Shown piece by piece: positions 46,701-54,183 of a stretch of 54,183 bases of DNA. Made by a program: the position numbers and the translations under genes. Source of the DNA: Gyrodactylus bullatarudis (Eukaryota; Platyhelminthes; Monogenea; Gyrodactylidea; Gyrodactylidae). The DNA lies in contig SSNU01000180.1 of the NCBI GenBank assembly GCA_012064415.1, positions 1 through 54,183 of the forward strand, given 5' to 3'. The stretch's first letter is position 1, and each line of letters begins with the position of its first letter. The notes beneath the pieces are model-generated. The model saw nothing but the letters and a program-made list of their open reading frames with translations, did no database searches and was not told the DNA's origin.

Positions 46701-47559
46701 TAACTCATATATGAAAATATGTCTCCTTTTTAGATAAAAAAATAAAATCTCAAGTCTAAGCTCACCTGTTGGATCTAATTCATCACAGCAGGAAGTGTAA
46801 TCAATAATGATCATTGTTCACATAATTACTCTTTTCCATTTCAACAAAAGATTTTAACGAATAAATATTGTATTCTAAGCTAAAAAATAGCTAGAAACTG
46901 TATCCCTGCTAGAACTTGGTCCTTTTAAAAAATTTAATATGAATGAATAGTGCTCAACTGGTTGAAAAAAATGACTTGAAGATAGTAGAATACTCTATAA
47001 TGAGATTATAATCATCTGAATATGCAACATTGGTGACAGAAGCTTTTCTTTTTTTGGATAATAATGGAAAGATCTTGAATTCCGAAGAAATTAGAAAAAG
47101 AACCTTAATTTCTCAAAGTAATAATTCTGTTGTGATTGAAAAATACTTGAAGAATCAATACTGATAACTATATAGATATTTTTCATAGATAAGATTTAGA
47201 TTATAACAGATTTACAACAAACTGTTTTAATTATTACTGTACACACATGAAAATATTTTTCTTCTTTTTTCTATTTTCCTTTAACTTATTATTATTATTT
47301 TTGTACATGATAACTTTTTTATATGAAAATGATGAATGTAAAGCAGAACTTATGAATTGTTCAATAAATTTCATTTCATTTATAAGAGCTTTTGATTCTT
47401 ATTATACTTATTAGGTGGAATATGGAAGTGTCAAAAATTACATGATTTTTACTTGCTTAGGATGTGATCAAATCAAGGTTTACATGATTAGTTAATCTAA
47501 ATATCTTATATTTATAGAGTAATAAAACCATATATATAAAAGTAAAGTTATGATTTAAC
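46701..47559. other. AT-rich DNA without a gene
   Basis: Nothing recognisable. A ttattattattatttttg run and an aataaa motif near 47282-47370 could be the 3' end of an element. Confidence 0.5.
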
Positions 47560-48440
47560 AAATTTAACAACACCACTAGTAACTTGGAAGAAATACACCC
47601 TGGAGTCCCTCAAGGTTCCACGATTGGTCCTCTTCTCTTTAATCTTTGCTTCGCTGATATTCAGCTTCCAGAGGGTATAGAGGGTGCCCTCTTTAAATAC
47701 GCAGACGACTTAAAGTTCGTTTTCAAGGTGACAAACTCCCTTGACATTATTAAAATAAACCATAATTTCTCTCTTCTTAAAGATTCACTCGAGGCCATGG
47801 GGCTCTATATTAATAGAGATAAATGCAAAATAATGCTCCCAGCTGGTCTCCCTGCAACCCTCCTTGAATCGCTTCTACTTCCTGGAGAAATTGTCTCCTT
47901 CACTTCAGATCTAGGTTTCGGTTTAAATTCAAAATTATAAATTAATCCTCTTTCAAATATCCCTAAAATAAAATCTATGATTTTCGCAATCTTTAAATTT
48001 GCTAAAACCCCTAATTTAAGAATTAAAGCGTTTAAATCATTGGTACTATCCCATTTCGACTACATCACACCATTGCTTATTAATTTAACCAAAGACCAAG
48101 CAAGAGTAATCGAGAGAATCAAAAGTGATTTTCTATATGCAATTTTCCCTGACTTAAAATCTTACAATGCCCGCATCTCATCGTCGGGTCTTAATCCATT
48201 ATGGGTCCGCAGATATGCCTTTAATGTTAAACAATTCACCGAGCATTCGATTAAAATAGAACAATCCTATAACCTGAGAAATGCATCGTTTAAAAATAAT
48301 TATCTTCTTGCCTTTTTACAACTATCTAAATTTAAAATATGACTTATCAAATTGCACAAATCTATATTCAATCAAATGCATCATGACCCACATAAAATCT
48401 AAAATTGACTATACCAAAACACTCTTATATCCAGATCTTC
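47560..48440 (+). pseudogene. Non-LTR reverse transcriptase fragment of a different family
   Basis: The frame 47584-47940 has HPGVPQGSTIGPLLFNL and FKYADDLKFVF (intact YADD). A TAA stop at 47938 is followed in 47977-48342 by the C-terminal region (LRIKAFKSLVLSHFDYITPLL, LNPLWVRRYAF). There is no endonuclease or N-terminal RT, so it is 5'-truncated, as usual for these elements. It differs clearly from the LINE copies at 34500-46700. Confidence 0.85.
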
Positions 48441-49319
48441 ATTCTTGAGTTGCCACCAGAATAATTTTCGATTTAAATTTTCAGATTCAATTTATTACAC
48501 TAATTTAAAAAGACTCCAAGATTTTAATTATTCATTATTTTATTTACAGACTATAACGAGATTCACAATGTATTTAAACTTCATTTATCTTTGTACATAT
48601 TTTATATTGAATTTCACTTTAAATACAGAACTTATTTCTAACAAAAAAAATGATATTCCATGAGATGATGAATATGATAGCAGGACTTTAATTTTTGATA
48701 CAACTGTAGTATATTTATTTACCTCTACTAGAAAAGTTATGTTAGGTAACAACTTCATCTAGGTATCATTCGATAGAGAATTTTTCTATTAATCGAATGG
48801 TCTTGAAAAATATATTATGTAATATAAGTCGTGAATCATATATATTAGAAGCGCCTCACATATTAATTCGACCAAGTAGTTATTTATAAAGTTTTTTGTT
48901 AGCAAGAATATTGAGAGATAAAATGATCATGTCAATCATAAAAAGAAACGGTCAACTTCGATTGCTTATTTGAATAGTCAATGAATACTCATTGTACATG
49001 ATTTTAATGTTATTAAAAACCACACACTGATCAAATTAGTGATAAAATCAAAAGTCAGGGGATGAGACCCTATGTTAAACGTGTGAGCCTTCTTTATAGA
49101 ATATTGGCTTTTTGTGTGAAATGATGAGACCCCGCCCCCTAAAATAGCATGTAATAACACAAAATAGATGATTATAATCATAGACCCAATTTATTATACA
49201 GATTGTTTCTAACACATTTTGTTCGGTGATAATTAATGCAAGAGGAAGAGTGAAAAAGAGGGGGAGGGGAATTATTATTCGAAAATGAGGATTCTTCTAA
49301 CTAAATGTTCATAAAAGCA
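48441..49319. other. AT-rich DNA without a gene
   Basis: A short hairpin (cattcgat ... atcgaatg, near 48768-48800) is present. Frames at 48445-48663 and 48978-49181 have no family features. I searched this stretch for the left piggyBac end (TTAA plus a ccctag-like start) and did not find it. Confidence 0.5.
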
Positions 49320-50270
49320 AAATTTATTTGAGAGATTCCAAGAATTTGTTACAAATAATAGAATCTCTACAGTGAAATACCGTACAAACTGCGCATTCTC
49401 TGTAGCCTTTATGATCTAGTTTCCATGGACATAAAGTACATCGTTGACTTCTTTTGGTCGATCGAATTTTGTATCACTCACATAGGAATCATCCAAATTT
49501 CTCTTTTTCCCAGGAATTGGGGAAAAAATTGTCATAATAGATCCACATAGATCTTTTAGGAAATTTCTTCGAGAACTTTTATGGTTTTTCTTATAAAATG
49601 GAAACTTTATGCAATAAAGTACGTAAGCGTTATAGGCCTCAATATCTAGCATATTCCAGAATAGTGCCAATGGCCAACGCCTAGTGGCTCTTTTTGATGA
49701 ATAATTAGATATTACTTGATCCAATGTATCAACTCCCCCTTTGGTAGAATTATAGTACTGGATTATCTCAGGTTTTGTCTCATCATCACTGACTCGAGGA
49801 TGTAAGGAGGATAAAAGGCTTATTCTTCTTCTTCCAGAATACAAGCTTATGCCAATCCAGCTACGAAGCTCTATTCTATTTGTGAGTATTCTTTGATTCC
49901 ATGTAATCCATGTGAATATTAGTATACTTTACAATTTCTTCCAAGAGTTCATCGGATATAAAATGGTTGAAAAAAACAGAAGGATCTATCAAATTCTTTG
50001 TAGCCCTCTTTAGACCAGAATTGAAATTACAAATATTTCTTGCTGGCGTTCTTGTAAAATTATGATTGAGGGAATAGTTGAAAGATCCACACATTGACGT
50101 CATCGCAGGAATATTATCATTCTCCTATATTTCGTCATCTGATGATTGAAAGTCACTTATGATCAAATCTTCTTCTGAACTAACGTCTAAGGAATCGGAT
50201 GAGCTATATATTTCATGAAAAGAAAATTCTTTCAGACGAGAATACGTCTTGCTCTTGCATATCGGTGTGA
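49320..50270 (-). pseudogene. PB-2 piggyBac transposase remnant
   Basis: On the minus strand, 50270-50105 reads an acidic, Ser-rich N-terminus (SSSDSLDVSSEEDLIISDF) with a stop. 50103-49876 gives GSFNYSLNHNFTRTPARNI, then SVFFNHFISDELLEEIV. Near 49870 the start of the first catalytic domain appears (RSWIGISLYSG), then it jumps to 49844-49416: SDDETKPEIIQYYN, GGVDTLDQVISNYS (third catalytic Asp), TRRWPLALFWNMLDI. A frameshift near 49432 leads to the cysteine-rich tail (LCPWKLDHKGYRECAVC, FHCRDSIIC). The first two catalytic Asp regions are gone. Confidence 0.85.
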
Positions 50271-50558
50271 AATTATGAATCTAAGATAGGTTTTACCAAA
50301 AATAAAAGCCATATGAGACTTATTTATTTAGAAATAAGGATGGGTTATTTTTAACCCATAGTAACCATGATTGCGATAAAAAATTGAACGTCTATTTACC
50401 TAGATACAAGAAGTTGTTGAATAAAATAAATAAACGTAATGTAAACTTCAAATGTTACTAAAGGAATACATAAGCCATATAAAACGAAACGTATATTTTT
50501 CAAAAATTTTATTCAAAGTTTGAATGAGATATAAACAACCTATGTTTCGGTTCTAGGG
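49320..50558 (-). mobile_element. Deleted piggyBac element (PB-2), minus strand
   Basis: The 5' end is clear: on the minus strand TTAA (complement of 50559-50562) then CCCTAGAACCGAAAC from 50558. A gggttatttttaaccc hairpin lies near 50342-50357. The other end is not resolved. Coding parts of the transposase follow, with a large internal deletion. It is a different family from PB-1. Confidence 0.75.
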
Positions 50559-50562
50559 TTAA

Positions 50563-51569
50563 GGTCAAAAATTGAAAATCAAAAGATGTGGTAGAAAATG
50601 GATTTAATCCCCTTTTTCAAATCTTAATTTGATGAATTCTATGTTTATGGGATTATAAAACTAAAAAATCTCCATAAGACATGTTTTTATTCATCAGGAA
50701 ACTATTTTCACTGATATCCAATTGATCTTTCTCAAGTTTTCTTTCAATAAAATCAGTTTTTGTAATCAGTCCCATTACTTATCGCACAACCTAATAAAAC
50801 CTGTTCAAAAATCTAAAGATCCAATCAAGTATCGGAAATACTTGGTTAAAAAAATGAGAAAGAAAATATTTATGATAAATTTGATTTTAATGAATGAATA
50901 AAATTCATTTTACATAAAAAATCGTTCCCACATAGTTTAGCATTAGAGTTGGTGAGTATTCTTCTAATTAAACATAAATGTTCGATTTTAGCTTGATATT
51001 ACATTGGAATTCATTATTCAAGATTTCCAGATAGAAAATAAATGAAATTATTCATCAATATAAATAATCTGATGAATCTTGTGATAAATCCAAAATTTCA
51101 CAGGACAAATAGCATACTTAAAAAATTTGCTGTAACTAAAACTTGGCTTAAAATTGACGATACATTTGATGAATTAATAATACTCATGTTAACTGTAAAT
51201 ACTTCTTGCATATCTTAATATATAAAATGCCAGAGAAAAATATTCATCCACTGAGCCATCATGTGTGTAATTAACAGTATTTCAAACATTTATATTAATG
51301 ATTTCATTAAACGATTCAGAATATATTTTTAATGTGTACTCGTATAATGATTTTCACAAAAATCTCTAATTTTTTATCAATTATTAAATTTCTATGATCT
51401 GTCAAAAATGCAGGGTCTATCAAAAAATAGCGGCAAAAATTTTTGTTTCTACATAAGTGTAAAATGGGGCTAGGATCAAAATACAAAAATAACAACAAAC
51501 AAGAATGATTCCATATTTTCATCACAATGAGAAATGTCGCATTTTTCCCATTGGGTCTACTCCATATTT
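50563..51569. other. AT-rich DNA with a dispersed repeat
   Basis: 50802-50915 and 51236-51272 are inverted copies of 40852-40965 and 40684-40722. No gene is supported; the frame at 51316-51525 has no family features. Confidence 0.55.
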
Positions 51570-51587
51570 GGAAAAGTAGAAAAAGGA

Positions 51588-51635
51588 TTTATTAACACCA
51601 AATGTACATTTCTCAAAGGTTCATCAGTAGTGTCT
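51588..51635 (-). ncRNA. Hammerhead ribozyme of PLE-B, left copy
   Basis: On the minus strand: acacua, CTGATGA (complement of 51621-51627), 8 nt acctttga, GAAA (complement of 51609-51612), palindromic uguaca, UU, then uggugu. Stem I is six pairs with one U-G. Stem II shows at most one pair. Confidence 0.6.
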
Positions 51636-52213
51636 CTTTGATAATGATAAAAGTTAAAAGATGAATGAAAATAATAATTTACAAATTATGAAAGAAATAG
51701 TGAGAGTTGACGAAAAATAGAAAAAATGTAAGCTGAAAAAACACCAAAACTCTCCAATAAATAGCAACAGTGGAGAGAAAAGTGAAAAAGCGTACATAGG
51801 CCAAGGTAGTTGAAAGTTATAGGAATAATTCTTTTGAACACATAAGTCTGGCTTAAGAAAGACACAGCAGTGACCAGGCATCTAAGACAGGAAGGGCATG
51901 AAGCTTGAATCTCAAACTTTTCTATTTTATACAAAAACCCGAGTGATGACAGTACAGACGTTTGGGTGAATGAGAAATTCTTCATGAATTTATATAAACC
52001 ATACTTATGTGTTCAAAGGAATTATTCCTATAACTTTCAACTACCTTGGCCTATGTACGCTTTTTCACTTTTCTCTCCACTGTTGCTATTTATTGGAGAG
52101 TTTTGGTGTTTTTTCAGCTTACATTTTTTCTATTTTTCGTCAACTCTCACTATTTCTTTCATAATTTGTAAATTATTATTTTCATTCATCTTTTAACTTT
52201 TATCATTATCAAA

Positions 52214-52258
52214 GAGACACTACTGATGAACCTTTGAGAAATGTACATTTGGTGTTAA
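52214..52258 (+). ncRNA. Hammerhead ribozyme of PLE-B, right copy
   Basis: acacua, CTGATGA 52223-52229, 8 nt 52230-52237, GAAA 52238-52241, uguaca, UU, uggugu. It is identical in core and stem I to the left copy. Compared with the copy at 13862-13907, two stem I pairs differ but remain paired. Confidence 0.62.
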
Positions 52259-52275
52259 TATATCCTTTTTCTACT

Positions 52276-53215
52276 TTCACAATTATGAATTTATGTGGAT
52301 TTTCGGACGTATTTAAAAATTTACGTGAATATTTTTACTCCATATTAGCGATATAATTTTTTTTTGATTTAAATAAAACATAGTACTGCATAACAACTAA
52401 GTGATATTCAATTTAATTAATGAAATTTAATTATTACTCACATTGAGTAGAAACTCTACAGACTGCTATATATAAAATAAAATAATTTTTCCTAATTTAG
52501 AATTAGAATCTTTATTAACCAGAAATCATTTATGAGGATTCCTATGTTGTTTTAAGTAAATAAAATTTCATCCATAAAACCTTATTGTCAGGTTAGAATG
52601 AAATAAAATATTAATAAAGTTTAAATTGAGCATTAAATTTAATTTGAAAAAATTTAAATTAAAGCTATTTCGGTATTAAATCTTAATTAAATGGTCCTAA
52701 AAAATAGGATGTACTTATCAAAAATCATTAATCAAAATTAATTAAAATTTTCTAATTTTGCAGTTCATTCGAGTTAACAACATGAAAGCAATCAACACCT
52801 AATCAGTGTTAGACAATCACTTTTTTGAATTAGATTTTAAGATCTTTAATGAATTTAATTCAAGAAAAAAACTTACGTTCGATGATGCCATGAATATATA
52901 TATATTAAAATTAATCAACAAAAGATTCATAGTTTTATAAATCAATTATTTAAAATTAAATATGCGTTGTAAAATAACTAAGAGAAGCACGTTTTTAAAA
53001 GCCATCTTTTATTGACTTTTAAGGGTAAGTCATGCTAGTTTTGTAAGTTATACATCTCTGAAGAAAGAAGTTATTGCAATTTTATATCTATCTAATCAGG
53101 AAAATTAGAGTCTATGTATGACAATAATTCCCTTCCATCTTCTAATTTTTTTAATTTATTCAAATTCCAGAGCTCTATTTCGATCATTCATCATAATTGA
53201 TCATTAATCTTAAAG
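52276..53215. other. AT-rich DNA without a gene
   Basis: Near 52293-52325 a motif related to the PLE flank (ttttcggacgtattt) extends the PLE-B terminal region. The rest has no recognisable structure. Confidence 0.5.
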
Positions 53216-53293
53216 TTGTGAAAAAAGTGAAGAGAAAACGACGTAGAGACAGTGGACAGCAGAAAATTGATCCGTTTATTAAAAGGCAGAAAT
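53216..53293 (+). CDS. C-terminal ORF fragment with basic patch and PCNA-box-like tail
   Basis: A short frame gives KKVKRKRRR followed by GQQKIDPFIKRQK and a stop at 53293. The layout copies the end of the 10508-10807 ORF (KRKR, then SGQ-x-x-ID-x-F-x-x-KR). There is an upstream stop within about 25 codons, so only the tail survives. QQKIDPFI resembles a PIP box with a weak last position. The surroundings lack the foldback arms seen at 10381-11013. Confidence 0.35.
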
Positions 53294-53705
53294 AATTAGT
53301 TGTGAGCAGAGTCTTTTACGTTGACAACCTCCTTTCTTTACTCCCCGCTTCCCTAGTGAGGGCTAAAATACAATCAAAAAAAGGAGCAATGAAAGCCGTG
53401 GAGTATTCTGCATTGTAATAGTATTTAAAGAGACTCCGCGAAATGTAACGTTTATCACTCAGATATACGCTAGTATTCTCTAACCTTCCTTAAGAGTTTA
53501 GAACCAAACGAAAATATTCATGATAAAGTTCATCAATATTATCGTTCAAATGATTAATAATTATTATAATACATTAACATCCGTAAGATCTTACAAGAAA
53601 ATGTTAGTGTATTATTTAAAGAGACTATACTGATAGGTAATATTTTATACATTATTTCTTTTTCATGAGAAGAAAAATTTTTAATTTTTTTTAAATTAAG
53701 ATATT
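53294..53705. other. AT-rich DNA without a gene
   Basis: Nothing recognisable besides a repeated atttaaagagact (near 53424 and 53617). Confidence 0.5.
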
Positions 53706-54037
53706 TTTAGGTTCTTTATATATAGATAAATTCGAATTTTTTAAATATCTTTTCACTCCGGTTGAAAATAGTAAGACTGTTGATTTCACCTATTCATATA
53801 TCGCAGTCTAAACATTTTTGAGAAATAACGAACTTTCTGAAGAGCATAATAATTTTTATTATGAATAGGTAACTCACGTTGTTTATCAAAAACGTCCGAG
53901 TATGCTCTTAAATTCATTATTTGGAGATTCATAAGAAAGTGATATACTTGACGCCATATACGCATTTCTTAAAGCATCATCAGTGTTATTGCTGTAAAAT
54001 TGATAAAAGTTAAAAATTCATTCAAGTTAATAATTAA
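53706..54037. repeat. 332-bp repeat, copy 2 (PLE terminus and flank)
   Basis: Near-identical to 33538-33869. It ends at 54037 while copy 1 continues into PLE coding DNA, so this is a solo pseudo-LTR fragment. It contains a hammerhead-type core on the minus strand (CTGATGA complement of 53977-53983, GAAA complement of 53965-53968). Confidence 0.8.
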
Positions 54038-54183
54038 ATTGAGCTAAATCTCGGAGGGGGTAGGACAGTGGTGTTTAGTATTTTCTCTATTTTTGCTAAT
54101 TGCCTTTGTTTTGTGCACCTTTCCCGGCCTCTGATACCAAAGTTGGAAGCGATTACTTTCTGTACACATAAATCCGGTTTCAA
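54038..54183. other. Window end, nothing recognised
   Basis: The GC content rises slightly (ctcggagggggtaggacagtgg). The stretch is too short to assign. Confidence 0.4.

Larger units (their letters stand above)
51570..52275. mobile_element. Two PLE-B 3' ends joined head to head
   Basis: 51570-51856 (minus) and about 51990-52275 (plus) are nearly perfect inverted copies of a PLE 3' end. The plus copy extends further 5' (about 51866-51989) into the coding tail: HLRQEGHEA, SILYKNPSDDSTDVWV, FFMNLYKPYLCVQRNYSYN, QLPWPM. Both outer ends carry a hammerhead. Inverted 5' partial copies are a known habit of Penelope-like elements. Confidence 0.8.

Noticed and set aside
51061..51090. Another hammerhead core (ctgatgaatcttgtgataaat)
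   Set aside because: The GAAA box is ATAA and neither stem I nor stem III pairs.
51966..52196. Frame encoding a hydrophobic, apparently multi-membrane protein (and its mirror at 51654-51881)
   Set aside because: It is the PLE coding tail read past its end into the U-rich 3' UTR. The mirror frame is simply the inverted copy.
1..54183. CRISPR array, rRNA, bacterial operon or intact viral genome
   Set aside because: No regularly spaced repeats, no rRNA blocks, and all coding remnants belong to eukaryotic transposable elements.

Overview
The window looks like transposon-dense, AT-rich nuclear DNA from an invertebrate animal. No bacterial layout, rRNA, CRISPR array or clear host gene is visible. 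The mix of Penelope-like elements (PLEs) with a GIY-YIG domain, Gypsy LTR elements, APE-type non-LTR elements, piggyBac elements and many foldback elements fits an arthropod or a similar invertebrate. I cannot name the species. Every recognisable coding region belongs to a mobile element, and every one is broken by stops, frameshifts or deletions.

Layout. 1-5540: AT-rich DNA with one short MITE and a tRNA-like relic. 5541-6210: a PLE 3' end (+). 6211-11013: mostly empty, then three foldback elements, one carrying a small ORF with a PCNA-box-like tail. 12407-13692: a nearly perfect palindrome with arms of about 575 bp. 13850-15310: a PLE (-). 15752-16420: an internally deleted piggyBac remnant between direct repeats. 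17765-21013: a piggyBac element with both TTAA-flanked ends, split by a PLE (18738-19964) with a 9-bp target duplication. 21817-29967: two different Gypsy elements, tail to tail, bounded by inverted 315-bp copies of one sequence. 31431-32370: a TA-flanked palindromic element. 32740-33540: a decayed repeat-associated ORF (-). 33538-34480: a PLE 3' end (-). 34500-36610: a non-LTR element (-), head to head with a second one at 36640-39874 (+). 41131-43947: half of a foldback followed by a deleted Gypsy element. 43948-46700: a third non-LTR copy whose last 1119 bp appear identical to the end of the second. 47560-48440: a different non-LTR fragment. 49320-50558: a deleted piggyBac (-). 51570-52275: two PLE 3' ends joined head to head. 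53706-54037: a second copy of the 33538 repeat.

The signal that ties the window together is RNA-level. Each PLE 3' end, and two kinds of foldback element that show no PLE protein, carry a hammerhead-ribozyme-like core: CTGANGA, exactly 8 nt, GAAA, a self-complementary stem III, then a strand that pairs with the bases before CTGANGA. Stem I covaries between copies (UCACUA/UAGUGA, ACACUA/UGGUGU, GAGG/UCUC). Hammerheads in PLEs are established; their presence in inverted pairs inside foldback elements, and the constant 8-nt almost unpaired stem II, are the points most worth testing.
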